A stretch of 64,000 nucleotides of DNA from Streptomyces sp. NBC_00690 (GTDB taxonomy: Bacteria > Actinomycetota > Actinomycetes > Streptomycetales > Streptomycetaceae): assembly GCF_036226685.1 (NCBI RefSeq), contig NZ_CP109009.1:3968001-4032000 (forward strand), written 5' to 3'. This document shows, piece after piece, positions 27,510 through 37,594 of this stretch (the first letter of the stretch is position 1; each line of letters begins with the position of its first letter). The notes beneath the pieces are model-generated. The model worked only from the letters and a program-made list of their open reading frames with translations. It searched no databases and was not told the origin of the DNA. The position numbers were made by a program, and so were the translations under genes.

Positions 27510-28080
27510 TCTGGCCGGACCACTGGCTCTGGCCGTTCCGCTCTGTCTCGCCAGGGCTCACGACAGGGCGCGCAGCGGCCACCAAGGCGTCCACACCCAG
27601 ACCCTGGAGGCTTATGGGCACGGGTTGCACGCGGTGCAGTACGAAGAACTGGCCGCCGGCCTCGAACACCTGCCGGGCGCAACGGCCGTACGCCTCCAGG
27701 CCCGTACCGTGATGATCGTCTCGGGTCAGGTGATCTACCCGATCCGCTATGCCAAGACAGACGTGCCCGTGACCGCGGCCCGGCTGCGCAGGGCGTCCGG
27801 ACTGCGCGCCGACCTCATCCGCCAACACGGACCCGACCCCAGGCAGGGCGAACTGGATCTGGGGCTCGACGAAGGGACGGACGGCGAAGTCCACCCCGAC
27901 CTGGCCCAGTTGCCGCCGGACGTGGGGCTGGTCCTGGTGGCGTACGCGTGCTCCATGAGCCGAGGGGTCATCAGGCTCGAATGGGGATCCGCGGAACTCA
28001 GCCGCGAGGACCGGTATTTGATCTGGCACCATCACGAGCCGCTGACGGTGCCGGGTGGAGCGGCCGAAGGCTCCTTCTGA
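27469..28080 (+). CDS. Hypothetical protein diverging from the SRA/PD-(D/E)XK gene
   Basis: The 203-residue cytoplasmic protein begins MTSSTPWARKTFGD with GGGGAGGG nine bases upstream. It contains no motif I recognise. Features are two His-rich spots (HDRARSGHQGVHTQ; IWHHHEPL) and an acidic stretch LDLGLDEGTDGEVHPD. Its 5' end overlaps in another frame a start-less ORF remnant (27321-27509). The context beside a nuclease and a perfect palindrome hints at an accessory or regulatory role, but there is no direct evidence. Confidence 0.6.
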   Translation: MTSSTPWARKTFGDLAGPLALAVPLCLARAHDRARSGHQGVHTQTLEAYGHGLHAVQYEELAAGLEHLPGATAVRLQARTVMIVSGQVIYPIRYAKTDVPVTAARLRRASGLRADLIRQHGPDPRQGELDLGLDEGTDGEVHPDLAQLPPDVGLVLVAYACSMSRGVIRLEWGSAELSREDRYLIWHHHEPLTVPGGAAEGSF

Positions 28081-28090
28081 AGCCAAGACC

Positions 28091-28157
28091 CACTGAGACC
28101 CACTGAGAACCACCGAGACCCACTGAGAACCACCGAGAACCGCTGAGAAGCACTGAG
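28091..28157. repeat. Short tandem repeat, 10-bp period
   Basis: About seven imperfect copies of CACTGAGAMC follow the stop of the hypothetical gene. They lie between it and the gpmA terminator and code for nothing obvious. Confidence 0.85.
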
Positions 28158-28210
28158 GCAACCCGAGCAACACCAAAGGCTCCGACCAGCCGGCGCCACG
28201 GGAACGGCAA

Positions 28211-28251
28211 CGAGCCCCCTGTCTGCGGGAAGACTGTGGACAGGGGGCTCG
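28211..28251 (-). terminator. gpmA terminator
   Basis: CGAGCCCCCTGTC and GACAGGGGGCTCG form a perfect 13-bp stem with a 15-base loop, 25 bases after the gpmA stop on the minus strand. Confidence 0.82.
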
Positions 28252-28275
28252 AACGGTACTGCTGCCTGCTGCTGC

Positions 28276-29037
28276 TTACTTCTTCTTGCCCTGGTTCTTG
28301 ACCGCCTCGATCGCCGCCGCAGCCGCGTCCGGGTCGAGGTACGTGCCGCCCGGCTTGAGGGGCTTGAAGTCGGCGTCCAGCTCATAGGCCAGCGGGATGC
28401 CCGTCGGGATGTTCAGCCCGGCGATGGCCTCGTCGGAGACGCCGTCGAGGTGCTTGACCAGCGCGCGCAGCGAGTTCCCGTGCGCGGCGACCAGGACGGT
28501 CCGTCCGGTCAGCAGGTCCGGGACGATGCCGTCGTACCAGTACGGGAGCATCCGGACGACGACGTCCTTGAGGCACTCGGTGCGCGGGCGCAGCTCCGGC
28601 GGGATGGTGGCGTAGCGCGGGTCGCCGCTCTGCGAGAACTCGGTGCCGTCCTCAAGGGCGGGCGGCGGAGTGTCGTAGGAACGGCGCCAGAGCATGAACT
28701 GCTCCTCGCCGAACTCGGCGAGGGTCTGCGCCTTGTCCTTGCCCTGAAGCGCGCCGTAGTGGCGTTCGTTGAGGCGCCAGGAGCGGTGCACGGGAATCCA
28801 GTGCCGGTCGGCGGATTCCAGGGCGAGCTGGGCGGTGCGGATGGCACGCCTCTGGAGGGAGGTGTGCAGCACGTCGGGGAGCAGACCGGCGTCCTTCAGC
28901 AGCTCACCGCCGCGGACCGCCTCCTTCTCGCCCTTCTCGGTGAGATTGACGTCCACCCAGCCAGTGAACAGGTTCTTCGCGTTCCACTCGCTCTCGCCGT
29001 GGCGGAGGAGGATCAGCTTGTACGGTGCGTCGGCCAT
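28276..29037 (-). CDS. gpmA: 2,3-bisphosphoglycerate-dependent phosphoglycerate mutase
   Basis: The 253-residue enzyme has the catalytic His13 in [12 protein letters not shown]. Further markers are [32 protein letters not shown] and the second catalytic His in [13 protein letters not shown]. It interconverts 3- and 2-phosphoglycerate in glycolysis. The length and the central insertion are those of the cofactor-dependent type. Single gene with its own terminator. Confidence 0.95.
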   Translation of the reverse strand: MADAPYKLILLRHGESEWNAKNLFTGWVDVNLTEKGEKEAVRGGELLKDAGLLPDVLHTSLQRRAIRTAQLALESADRHWIPVHRSWRLNERHYGALQGKDKAQTLAEFGEEQFMLWRRSYDTPPPALEDGTEFSQSGDPRYATIPPELRPRTECLKDVVVRMLPYWYDGIVPDLLTGRTVLVAAHGNSLRALVKHLDGVSDEAIAGLNIPTGIPLAYELDADFKPLKPGGTYLDPDAAAAAIEAVKNQGKKK

Positions 29038-29177
29038 GCCTCCGAGCCTAGTGGACGGCCTTCGCCGCCTCGCCTGCGGCCGGCGTCAAGTCACTGGCGG
29101 CCGGATGACCACCTATGTAATGTGCGCAATACCGAAAGAGCTATTACATGGCCTGATCGAGGCTGCTGGGGGGACCT

Positions 29178-30497
29178 ATGCCCATCGCCCGTGCGCGACG
29201 CGCGCTCAAGGAGAGCGTGTCCGGGCTGCCCCGCGAGTTCTGGTGGCTGTGGACCAGCACCCTCGTCAATCGCCTCGGGGCGTTCGTCGCAACCTTCATG
29301 ACCCTCTACCTCACCCTGGATCGCGGCTACTCGGCCTCCTATGCGGGGCTGGTCGCCTCGCTCTACGGACTTGGCGGAGTGATCTCGTCCATCGGTGCGG
29401 GAGTCATGACTGATCGGCTGGGACGTCGGCCCACCCTGCTGATCGCCCAGAGTTCGTCGGCCGTGTCGGTGGCCGTACTGGGTTTCGTACAGCACCCGGT
29501 GGCCATCGCCGTCGTCGCGACGGTCGTCGGTGCGGCGACCAACGCCTCGCGGCCCGCGGTACAGGCGATGATGGCCGACATCGTGCCGCCGAAGGACCGG
29601 GTGCGGGCGTTCTCGCTGAACTACTGGGCGATCAACCTCGGCTTCGCCATATCCGCCGCAGCGGCGGGATTCATCGCCGAGTACAGCTATCTGGCGGGCT
29701 TCATCGGGGAGGCCGTGATGACGCTGGCCTGCGCGATCTTCATCTATGTGAAGCTGCCGGAGTCACGGCCCGAGCAGGGCGGGCCAGGCACTGCGGACGC
29801 TTCGGCGCAGGAGGAGCAGGAACGGGTCAGTCTGGGCACGGTGCTGCGCGACGGCCGGTTCATGGGCATGGTCGGGCTGTCGTTCCTGATCTCGCTCATC
29901 TTTATGGAGGGATTCGTCGGGCTGCCCCTGGCGATGGGCGCCGCCGGCTTCTCGGCCGCGGACTTCGGCCTGGTGATGGCCCTCAACGGCGGGCTCATCG
30001 TGGCCCTTCAGATCCCCCTCACCCGCTACATCGAGCACCGCGATCCACGTCGACTGCTGATCGTCTCGTCACTGCTGGCGGGGTACGGGTTCGGGCTGAC
30101 GGCCTTCGCCGGGTCGATCGCCGTGTACGCACTGACCGTCTGTATCTGGACCCTGGCGGAAATGGTGAACGCACCGACCCAGACGGGGTTGGTGGTCAGG
30201 CTCTCGCCGGTACACGGGCGGGGCCGCTACCAGGGGATGTACACCCTGTCCTGGGCCGCTGCCTCGCTGGTCGCGCCGGTGCTCGCCGGCACGATCATGG
30301 ACGGGTTGGGTGCCGCTTGGCTGTGGGGCACGTGCGCGGCGCTGGGGACGGTGGCCGGGGTGGGCTACTGGGGTCTGATGCGCAATCTCCCGCCGGCCCT
30401 CACGGGTTCCGAGATCGCGGATGCGGCACCCGTCACCGTGCCGAAGGCGGACGGCGCGGCGAGGTCGCCCATCGCCGCCGACTCCCCGTCCGACTGA
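29178..30497 (+). CDS. MFS transporter (12 TM)
   Basis: The 439-residue protein has about twelve hydrophobic helices. The MFS loop signature is GVMTDRLGRRPTLL between TM2 and TM3, with a shorter equivalent after TM8 (RYIEHRDPRR). The central cytoplasmic loop after TM6 is Glu/Gln-rich. Overall it resembles drug/H+ or sugar efflux members. An inverted repeat, ATGTAAT (29115-29121) and ATTACAT (29143-29149), lies in its promoter region and could be a regulator site. Substrate unknown. Confidence 0.85.
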   Translation: MPIARARRALKESVSGLPREFWWLWTSTLVNRLGAFVATFMTLYLTLDRGYSASYAGLVASLYGLGGVISSIGAGVMTDRLGRRPTLLIAQSSSAVSVAVLGFVQHPVAIAVVATVVGAATNASRPAVQAMMADIVPPKDRVRAFSLNYWAINLGFAISAAAAGFIAEYSYLAGFIGEAVMTLACAIFIYVKLPESRPEQGGPGTADASAQEEQERVSLGTVLRDGRFMGMVGLSFLISLIFMEGFVGLPLAMGAAGFSAADFGLVMALNGGLIVALQIPLTRYIEHRDPRRLLIVSSLLAGYGFGLTAFAGSIAVYALTVCIWTLAEMVNAPTQTGLVVRLSPVHGRGRYQGMYTLSWAAASLVAPVLAGTIMDGLGAAWLWGTCAALGTVAGVGYWGLMRNLPPALTGSEIADAAPVTVPKADGAARSPIAADSPSD

Positions 30498-30583
30498 CCG
30501 CCTCCCGGGCGGGCGATCCACCTCGTGTCACGGCTCGGCCGCCGTCGCGGTGTCGCCCCGCCCACCCGGCAAGATCCGGAGAG

Positions 30584-30778
30584 CTAGGGCCGGCGGGGCG
30601 GTGCCGGCGCATGGTGATCACCGAGCACGCCGGATTCGGGCACACCCGCGAACGATCCGGCGCGAGGGGCAGCAGCGCCCGACGGCGGGCCGGAGTTCGC
30701 GGTGGCTAATGCACCGGCGCCTGACACGAGGAGTGCGGCAAGGAGCGGGGGCAGGAGGAGGCGTCTGATCTGGGGCAC
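30584..30778 (-). CDS. Small secreted protein
   Basis: A 64-residue product. GTG at 30778 follows AAGGAGG, preferred over an in-frame ATG 18 bases upstream. The N-terminus (MPQIRRLLLPPLLAALLVSGAG) is a typical Sec signal with Ala-x-Ala cleavage near ALATA. The mature peptide of about 35 residues is Gly/Pro/Ala-rich with no Cys. Unknown role. Confidence 0.55.
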   Translation of the reverse strand: MPQIRRLLLPPLLAALLVSGAGALATANSGPPSGAAAPRAGSFAGVPESGVLGDHHAPAPPRRP

Positions 30779-31106
30779 GTGGCCCTCCTTTTCCATTGTC
30801 GGGGGTGCCGTGCGGCACGGGAGTCTGCGCTGAGGTGCGGTGACACCGTTCCAGTCCGATCGTCGTACTTGATGACCGGCAACTTAACGAAGCCGAACGA
30901 CGACATACAGGGTGCGAGGCGACGCTCACGCGCACGGCACCCGGATGAGGAAGCGTCCCATCGGCGGCAAGGGGGCGGGTGGCCTGTGCGGCTCCCACAG
31001 CGCGCTTCCTAACCGGACTGACCAGCGCCAACACCCCTGTGTCGCACATCACTTCGGGGCGATCGCGCGACGGTCCGGGAGGGGCGAGGGTGGCGCGCCG
31101 TACCCC
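30779..31106. other. Intergenic region without recognisable genes
   Basis: 328 bases upstream of the small secreted gene and downstream of the DHA2 exporter. No supported ORF. It contains a locally AT-richer patch at about 30855-30905 that may hold the promoter of the small gene. Confidence 0.4.
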
Positions 31107-32720
31107 TCAGCCGCGGATGGAGCCGTCGTCCGTCACCCGGGTGCCCGGGTGGGCCAGGGCGCAGAGGAAGGCCACGCCCAGCGCGATCGCCATGCCGTAG
31201 AACACCCACTGGTTGGCCTCGGCGAAGTCCATCCGCAGATGTTGTGTCGCCTCCTTCACCAACACCGCGACCCCTCCTTCCCCCGCGGGCCCCCGCTCCT
31301 GCGCATGGCCGGTGACCTGTTGGGTCACCTTCTGTGCCGCCTGCCGTGCCAGTGCGGCCGGCACCCCGCGCTCTTCCAGGGTTCCGGCCACCCGCTCGGT
31401 CGTGATGTGGGCGAGGACGGTTCCGTACACCGCGAGACCCACCGCTGCGGCGTAGTTGCGGATGGTCTGGGTGATGCCGGTGACCTCGCCGTAGGAGGCG
31501 CCGATGGCGCGGTTGACCGCGTCGGTGGACGCGGGCGCCAGCAGGAATCCGATGCCCGCTCCGGCCAGGACCACATAGGGCCATTGCGCGCTGAAGGAGA
31601 GGTCGGTGAGCTTTCCGGCCCACAGGGCGAATCCGACGGCGCCCAGCGCCGTACCCAGCAGCATGGCCGGTCTGGCGCCGCGCTTGTCCAGGATGCGTCC
31701 GCCGATCTGGGAGGTGATCGCGAAACCGATGAAGAAGTAGAGGAGATAGAGCGCGGCCTCGTTGGGCGAGGCGCTGAGGGAGACCTGTGCGTACACGGAG
31801 GCGAAGAAGAACAGCGGGACGAAGGCCAGCATCGCGAAGAAGAGAACCGCGTTGTCGACGGCGAAGGCCCGGTCCCGGAACACCCTGAGTTGGATCAGCG
31901 GGTGTTCCGACAGACGGAGTTCATAGCGACAGAACGCCGCCAGGACCAGGAGGCCGCCGACGATGCAGACCCAGGTGGCCGCCGAGTCCCAGCCCCACTC
32001 GGATGCCTGTTGCAGCCCCAGCACGCTCAGCCCCATGCCCAGGGCGACCAGGACCGCACCCGGTACGTCGATCCGTTCCTCGCGTTCGACGTTGGGAATG
32101 CGGGCGAGCACGGTCAGGACGATCGCGATCACCGCGACCGGGACGTTGACCCAGAAGATCGCCCGCCAGGTCCAGGTGGTGAGCCAGCCCCCGAGCAGGG
32201 GCCCCAGGGCGGTGAGACCGCCCGAGACCCCGAAGAAGAGGGCCAGTGCCCGACCGCGGCGTTCCACCGGGAAGACCGCGACGACCACGGCGAGGGCGGC
32301 CGGGAACATCAGCGCCGCCCCCAGCCCCTGAGTCGCCCGGAAGACGATCATCCACGCCTGTGCGACTTCGCCGGTCGGTACGCAACCGCACAGGATGGAC
32401 GAGACGACGAAGACCAGGGTCCCGATGAGCATGATCCTGCGGTGGCCGTAGACGTCAGCGAGGCGCCCGCCGAGTGCGAAAAACGCGGCGAGTGAGAGCA
32501 GATAGGCATTGACCACCCAGCGCATTCCCGCCGAGGAGAGACCCAGTTCATGGGTGATGTCCGGGGCTGCGATGGCGACGATCGTCTGGTCGATGAAGGT
32601 CATCGCCACGGCGAACATCATGGCGGCGAGGGCGAGCCGCTCGTTGGGGACGGGCTCCCGGGGTGCGGAGGGGCCGCGCGACGACCTCCCCATTCCCGAC
32701 TCTCCGGACATTTCACTCAT
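31107..32720 (-). CDS. DHA2-family (EmrB/QacA-type) multidrug exporter
   Basis: The 537-residue, 14-helix MFS exporter has the antiporter motifs FIDQTIVAIAAPDI in TM1, motif A GGRLADVYGHRRIM and motif C-like GVSGGLTALGPLLGGWL. After TM13 there is an extended periplasmic/cytoplasmic loop rich in Gln and Thr (VTQQVTGHAQERG). ATG at 32720 is chosen, but ATG at 32693, which has GGAG six to eight bases upstream, is equally plausible. It likely exports hydrophobic drugs by proton exchange. No adjacent TetR gene is present. Confidence 0.88.
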   Translation of the reverse strand: MSEMSGESGMGRSSRGPSAPREPVPNERLALAAMMFAVAMTFIDQTIVAIAAPDITHELGLSSAGMRWVVNAYLLSLAAFFALGGRLADVYGHRRIMLIGTLVFVVSSILCGCVPTGEVAQAWMIVFRATQGLGAALMFPAALAVVVAVFPVERRGRALALFFGVSGGLTALGPLLGGWLTTWTWRAIFWVNVPVAVIAIVLTVLARIPNVEREERIDVPGAVLVALGMGLSVLGLQQASEWGWDSAATWVCIVGGLLVLAAFCRYELRLSEHPLIQLRVFRDRAFAVDNAVLFFAMLAFVPLFFFASVYAQVSLSASPNEAALYLLYFFIGFAITSQIGGRILDKRGARPAMLLGTALGAVGFALWAGKLTDLSFSAQWPYVVLAGAGIGFLLAPASTDAVNRAIGASYGEVTGITQTIRNYAAAVGLAVYGTVLAHITTERVAGTLEERGVPAALARQAAQKVTQQVTGHAQERGPAGEGGVAVLVKEATQHLRMDFAEANQWVFYGMAIALGVAFLCALAHPGTRVTDDGSIRG

Positions 32721-32871
32721 GCGCAGATTCTGCCGCGCGGCTCTCACGGCCGCACCAAGGGACGAGCGATCGGCGGAGCCCGATCCTGGCCGTCAGCAGG
32801 GATTCGCTGTGCAGAAAGGTTCCGGAAACCGGCTGTATGATCCCACCGCCATCATCACCAAAGGGGGAATC

Positions 32872-33237
32872 ATGGAGAATTTCGCACCACACACACCCAC
32901 ACCCGAACCGGCTCCGGGCCGAAGACGGAATCCCTGGATGATCGCCAGCGTCGTGCTGGCGGCCACCGTGCTCGCGCTCGGCGGCTTCCTCACCGGGCAG
33001 GCGTTCCCGTCGGACGGTCACCACAAGTCGAAGGGCGACTGCGGCGAACTGCGCGACCTGGCGAAAAAGAAGAAGCGCAAGGCCGAGTCGCTGCAATCGG
33101 TGGAGACAGAACGCACCGCGTGGCTCCAGACCGTGCGCACCCACGCCTATCTCATCAAACAGAACCGCCGTTGCTTCTCCGCCGAGGACCGGGCAGAAGC
33201 CCATGCCACGCTGGACCAGTTCCGCGTGGTGTCCTGA
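32872..33237 (+). CDS. Single-pass membrane hypothetical protein
   Basis: The 121-residue protein begins MENFAPHTPTPEPAPG, a Pro-rich cytoplasmic start. A transmembrane helix follows (MIASVVLAATVLALGGFLTG), then a basic extracellular coiled-coil-like region with LAKKKKRKAESLQ and two Cys residues. AGGGGG precedes ATG at 32872. Divergent from the exporter. Function unknown. Confidence 0.65.
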   Translation: MENFAPHTPTPEPAPGRRRNPWMIASVVLAATVLALGGFLTGQAFPSDGHHKSKGDCGELRDLAKKKKRKAESLQSVETERTAWLQTVRTHAYLIKQNRRCFSAEDRAEAHATLDQFRVVS

Positions 33238-33339
33238 CGCCCCCGGCGCGGGGGCGGGCATCCGCGCGTGCGCGCTCCGGGCAGGACACAGGACCGGTGC
33301 CTGATCCCCCGGCGAATCAGCCAACCGGCTAATCCCTGG

Positions 33340-33840
33340 TCAGTCGGTCGAGCCCCTGGTCAGTCCGGTGAACGCATCCAGGTTCTTCGTGGACTCGCCG
33401 CGAGCCACCCGCCAGGCGTACTCCTTGCGGATCGCGGTCGCGAACCCCAACTCCAGCAGGGTGTTGAACGCGCCGTCGGAGGCTTCGAGCACCGACCCGA
33501 GCAGACGGTCGAGCTCAGCCGCGTTGATCACCGAGAGCGGCAGCCGCGCGGTGACGTAAACATCGCCCAGTTGGTCCACCGCATAGCTGATCCCGTACAG
33601 CTTGAGGTTGCGCTCCAGTAGCCAGCGGTGGACGGCCGCGTCGTTCTCATCGGGGTGACGGATGACGAAGGCGTTCACCGACAGCGAGTGCCTGCCGATG
33701 CGAAGCGAGCAGGTCGTGGAGAGCTTGCGGGTGCCGGGGAGGGTGACCACGTAGGAACCGCTGGCCGGGCTCTCCCACTCCAGGCCGGCGTCCTCCAGGG
33801 CGCTCTCGATGATCAGCGCCGGCTGCCGTGCGTCAGACAT
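33340..33840 (-). CDS. YbjN-domain protein
   Basis: The 166-residue protein has the YbjN/type III chaperone-like fold: [37 protein letters not shown], then [19 protein letters not shown] and [13 protein letters not shown] at 33840 lies inside the end of mshA (8-bp overlap), so it is translationally coupled to mycothiol biosynthesis. The same mshA-ybjN pairing is usual in actinobacteria. Its biochemical role is unknown. Confidence 0.85.
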   Translation of the reverse strand: MSDARQPALIIESALEDAGLEWESPASGSYVVTLPGTRKLSTTCSLRIGRHSLSVNAFVIRHPDENDAAVHRWLLERNLKLYGISYAVDQLGDVYVTARLPLSVINAAELDRLLGSVLEASDGAFNTLLELGFATAIRKEYAWRVARGESTKNLDAFTGLTRGSTD

Positions 33841-35173
33841 GGTGCGAGCGTACCCGGCGGCGCCGCTCCCACATCGCTGCCGTGTAGACGTCCGCGGTGG
33901 CGGCGGCTGCGGTGTCCCAGCCGAAGCGTTCCGCGTGCTGCGCCGCGTCCACGCCCATCCGGGTGGCGAGAGCGGGATCGAGCAGCAGTCGGTGCAGCGC
34001 CGTGGCGTAGTCGGCGGGGTCATGGCCGTCGACGAGGATCCCCGTATGACCGTCGGACACCGCGACCGGCAGTCCGCCCACGGCTGCGGCGACCACCGGC
34101 GTGCCCGCGGCCTGGGCCTCGATGGCGACCAGCCCGAAGGACTCGCTGTACGAGGGCATCACCAGCGTGGATGCGGCCCGGAACCAGTCCGCCAGCACGT
34201 CCTGCCCCACCGGCGGATGGAAGTGGACGATGTCAGCGATACCGAGGCGCGCCGCCAGCTTCTGGAGCCCTTCGGGCCTGGCCAGCCCACTGCCGCTGGG
34301 CCCGCCGACTACGGGGACGTACATCCGTGAACGCAGCCCCGGTTCCCGCACCAGCAGTTGCGCGACGGCTCGCAGGAGGATGTCGGGGGCCTTCAGCGGC
34401 TGGATGCGTCCCGCGAAGAGAGGGACGAAGGCACCCTGAGGCACCCCGAGGCGGGCTCGGGCGGCGGCCCGCCCGTCGGCTGGACGGAAGCGGTCGAGGT
34501 TCACACCGGGGTGGACGACGGCCACCTTCGCGGGCTCCGCGTCGTAGAAGCGGACCAACTCGTCGGCCTCTTCGGCGGTGTTGGCGATCAACCGGTCGGC
34601 GGCGTGGACGATCTGGGTCTCGCCGATGACGCGCGAGGCGGGCTCGGGGGTGTCGCCGTCGGCGAGCGCCGCGTTCTTGACCTTGGCCATGGTGTGCATG
34701 GCGTGCACCAGGGGGACGCCCCAGCGTTCCGCGGCGAGCCAGCCGACATGGCCGGAGAGCCAGTAGTGGGAGTGGACGAGGTCGTAGTGCCCGGGGCGGT
34801 GTCCGGCCCACGCCTGCATCACACCGTGGGTAAAGGCACAGAGCTGACCGGGCAGCTCCTCCTTGGCCAGCCCCTCGTAGGGGCCGGCGTCCACATGGCG
34901 TACGAGGACTCCCGGGGCCAGTTCGACCACGGGGGCGAGGCCGCCGGCGGTGGCCCGGGTGAAGATCTCCACCTCGATGTTGATGGCGGCGAGACGCTTC
35001 GCGAGTTCGACGATGTAGACGTTCATCCCGCCCGCGTCGCCCGTCCCCGGCTGGTGGAGGGGGGAGGTGTGGACGCTGAGCATCGCGATTCGGCGCGGTT
35101 TGCGGTGGCCGCCCGGAAATCTGATACGGGGAGCCAAGAAGCTGCCGGAGAGGCGGGAGACGTACTGGCTCAC
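33833..35173 (-). CDS. mshA: D-inositol-3-phosphate glycosyltransferase MshA
   Basis: The 446-residue GT4 (GT-B) enzyme has an N-terminal loop with [20 protein letters not shown], acceptor region [16 protein letters not shown] and the C-terminal nucleotide-sugar motif [23 protein letters not shown] ([10 protein letters not shown]). It transfers GlcNAc from UDP-GlcNAc to inositol-3-phosphate, the first step of mycothiol synthesis. The start is GTG at 35173 with AGGAGG eight bases upstream. The mshA-ybjN overlap is described under the YbjN entry. Confidence 0.95.
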   Translation of the reverse strand: MSQYVSRLSGSFLAPRIRFPGGHRKPRRIAMLSVHTSPLHQPGTGDAGGMNVYIVELAKRLAAINIEVEIFTRATAGGLAPVVELAPGVLVRHVDAGPYEGLAKEELPGQLCAFTHGVMQAWAGHRPGHYDLVHSHYWLSGHVGWLAAERWGVPLVHAMHTMAKVKNAALADGDTPEPASRVIGETQIVHAADRLIANTAEEADELVRFYDAEPAKVAVVHPGVNLDRFRPADGRAAARARLGVPQGAFVPLFAGRIQPLKAPDILLRAVAQLLVREPGLRSRMYVPVVGGPSGSGLARPEGLQKLAARLGIADIVHFHPPVGQDVLADWFRAASTLVMPSYSESFGLVAIEAQAAGTPVVAAAVGGLPVAVSDGHTGILVDGHDPADYATALHRLLLDPALATRMGVDAAQHAERFGWDTAAAATADVYTAAMWERRRRVRSHHV

Positions 35174-35470
35174 GTCGAAGGTCCTCCTCGCTCGGGGCAC
35201 GGCAAGCTGCGGCCACCAGCAGCCCTCCACCCGCGCACAACAGCGGACCGCCGCCTTCCATTTCCCGAGTGTGTCCGCTTTACCAAATTATTGCCAACCA
35301 CTCTCCGACGCCGGAGGCGGCCAGGGGAATGCCGGGCAGCAAGTCGTCGGCAGCAACCGACACGGTTGACCGGACGCCTCCACACTCCCTCGGAATTGCA
35401 CATTCCGAATGCTCTGGGAGAGTGTCGCCGCCAGGGCCGGGCACACCGGGCACCACATACGCTCGCTCAT

Positions 35471-36253
35471 ATGACACGCCCCGTAGGCACCGCCACCCGC
35501 GGGACCACCAACCCCAATCGACTGCGTCGCATGGACCGCTGGATCGCCGCCGTCCACGGCCCGGCACTGCGCCGGAGCGAACGCCCGCTGGCCGTCGACC
35601 TCGGCTACGGCGCGGCACCCTGGACCACGCTCGAACTGCTGCGCCGACTGCGTACCGCCGACCCGCGCTGCGAAGTGATCGGCATCGAGATCGACCCGGC
35701 ACGCGTCACGGCTGCCGAACCCTACGTGCGCGAGGGGCTGAGTTTTCGACACGGCGGCTTCGAGATCCCCGTGCAGCCCGCCGTCAGTCTCATCCGCGCG
35801 GCCAATGTGCTGCGGCAGTACGACGAAGGCGCAGTCGACGCCGTCTGGGCCCGACTGCGGTCGCGGCTCGCCCCCGGAGGGCTGCTGGTCGAGGGCACCT
35901 GCGATGAGGTCGGACGACGGCACGTATGGGTGGCGATCGGCCCGGAAGGGCCGCGGACCGTGACGTTCGCGGCCAGGTTGGGTTCGCTCGACCGGCCTTC
36001 CGACCTGGCGGAACGGCTACCAAAGGCGCTGATCCACCGCAATGTCCCGGGCGAACCGGTCCATGCGTTCCTACGGGACTTCGACCGCGCCTGGGCGACG
36101 GCCGCACCGTACGCAGCGCTCAGTGCCCGACAGCGCTGGATCAGGGCGGTCAGGGACCTGGGCGCCGACTGGCCGCTGCGGGACGACCACAGGCGATGGC
36201 GGCAGGGCGAGGTGACCGTGGAGTGGTCGGCGCTCGCGCCCCGATCCGTCTGA
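35471..36253 (+). CDS. SAM-dependent class I methyltransferase
   Basis: The 260-residue protein has the SAM-binding motif I PLAVDLGYGAAPWTTLEL, an acidic end of strand 2 in EVIGIEIDPARV, and SLIRAANVLRQYDEG. The target is unknown. The start ATG at 35471 comes 13 bases after TACGCT with no Shine-Dalgarno, pointing to a leaderless mRNA. The 297-base gap to mshA contains both promoters. Confidence 0.75.
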   Translation: MTRPVGTATRGTTNPNRLRRMDRWIAAVHGPALRRSERPLAVDLGYGAAPWTTLELLRRLRTADPRCEVIGIEIDPARVTAAEPYVREGLSFRHGGFEIPVQPAVSLIRAANVLRQYDEGAVDAVWARLRSRLAPGGLLVEGTCDEVGRRHVWVAIGPEGPRTVTFAARLGSLDRPSDLAERLPKALIHRNVPGEPVHAFLRDFDRAWATAAPYAALSARQRWIRAVRDLGADWPLRDDHRRWRQGEVTVEWSALAPRSV

Positions 36254-36478
36254 GCGAGGCGACGGCCAACCGCGGGCATCCGGCCGACCTGCAGGGACGC
36301 CCGGACGAAATCGCTCCATGGGGAACGACACGGGTACGTCGTTCGTCTTGTGACTTCGGGGAGGGTCGCACGGCCGACATGGCTCAGGGACCCTGTCGCT
36401 TTGCGCCGCACCGTGGCAGCATCGCCGAAACGCCCACACGTTACTGACGGTAAATCAGCTGGGTTGGGGAGGGGAGCC

Positions 36479-37594
36479 GTGCTTCGACGCCACTGCGCCA
36501 CCGCGGCGGTCACGCTGGTCTGCGCACTGACCGCCTTGGCAGTACCGGGCACCGCCTTCGCCTCCCCCGTCTCACCCAGGCCCGCCGTGGCTCCCGGCAC
36601 CCCTCTTTTGCCCAACGCCCCCGAACCACCTCCACGGAGCGGCACGGCCGGTACGCCGGCCGCGCCCGAGAAGTCACTCGACGAGATCCGCTTGGAGATA
36701 GAGGGCCTCTACCACCAGGCCGTGTCCGCCACGGACACCTATAACCTCGCCGAGGAACAGGCCAAACAGCAGTCCAAGGAGATCACCGAACTGGCCCAGC
36801 GGATCGTCAAGGGCCAGACCCGCATCGACGATCTCAAGCTTCGTGCGGGCGCGGCGGCCCGCGCCCAGTACCAAAGCGGTGGTCTACCGCCCGAGGCCCA
36901 ACTCATCCTCACCGACGACCCCCAACTCTTCCTCGACGGAGCCAGCAGGGTGAAGGACGGGATGAAGGCGACCCGGGACCTGTTGCGAGAGTTGGAACAG
37001 ACGCAAGCCGATCTGGAGTCCTACTCCCTGGACGCGAACACGCAGTGGCGCAAGTTGGAGGCCAATCGCGTCCGGCAGGCCAAGGCGAAGAAGGAGATCG
37101 ACGCGAAGATCGCGGCGGCCGAGGCGCTGGAGGGGCGGCTGCACAAGGAGGAGCTCAAGCGCATGCTGGTCCTGGAGCGGCGCGCAGCGGACAAGGCCCA
37201 GTCGGAGTGGCTGAGGTCGTCCCCGCTCAAGCGCGGCGCGAAGGCCACCACGCGGGGGGCTGCGGCGGTGCAGTTCGCGACCGGACAGATCGGCAAACCG
37301 TATGTGTGGGGGGCGGAGGGCCCCGGTTCGTACGACTGCTCGGGACTGACCTCGCAGGCGTGGGCGTCGGCCGGGCGCCCCATCCCCCGGACCTCGCAGG
37401 AACAGTGGCGCCAACTGCCCAAGGTGGCGGTGGCGGACTTGCAGCCCGGCGACCTGATCATCTATCACGCGGATGCCAGCCATGTGGGGATGTACGTGGG
37501 TGACGGGACGATCGTTCACTCGCCTCGGCCCGGTCGGCATGTGACGCTCGCGGGCGCTGGTTCGATGAGGATCCTCGGCGTCGTACGCCCCTGA
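36479..37594 (+). CDS. Secreted NlpC/P60 (C40) peptidoglycan endopeptidase
   Basis: The 371-residue protein starts at GTG 36479 after GGGGAGGGGAG. A Sec signal is followed by a Pro-rich linker. The middle is a coiled coil (about 65-235) of the RipA/PcsB type. The C-terminal NlpC/P60 domain has catalytic Cys in GSYDCSGLTSQAW, His in ASHVGMYVG and the third residue His in GTIVHSPRPG. It cleaves the D-Glu/meso- or LL-DAP bond in peptidoglycan stems during growth or division. Coiled-coil hydrolases are often controlled by FtsEX-like systems; none is adjacent. Confidence 0.9.
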   Translation: MLRRHCATAAVTLVCALTALAVPGTAFASPVSPRPAVAPGTPLLPNAPEPPPRSGTAGTPAAPEKSLDEIRLEIEGLYHQAVSATDTYNLAEEQAKQQSKEITELAQRIVKGQTRIDDLKLRAGAAARAQYQSGGLPPEAQLILTDDPQLFLDGASRVKDGMKATRDLLRELEQTQADLESYSLDANTQWRKLEANRVRQAKAKKEIDAKIAAAEALEGRLHKEELKRMLVLERRAADKAQSEWLRSSPLKRGAKATTRGAAAVQFATGQIGKPYVWGAEGPGSYDCSGLTSQAWASAGRPIPRTSQEQWRQLPKVAVADLQPGDLIIYHADASHVGMYVGDGTIVHSPRPGRHVTLAGAGSMRILGVVRP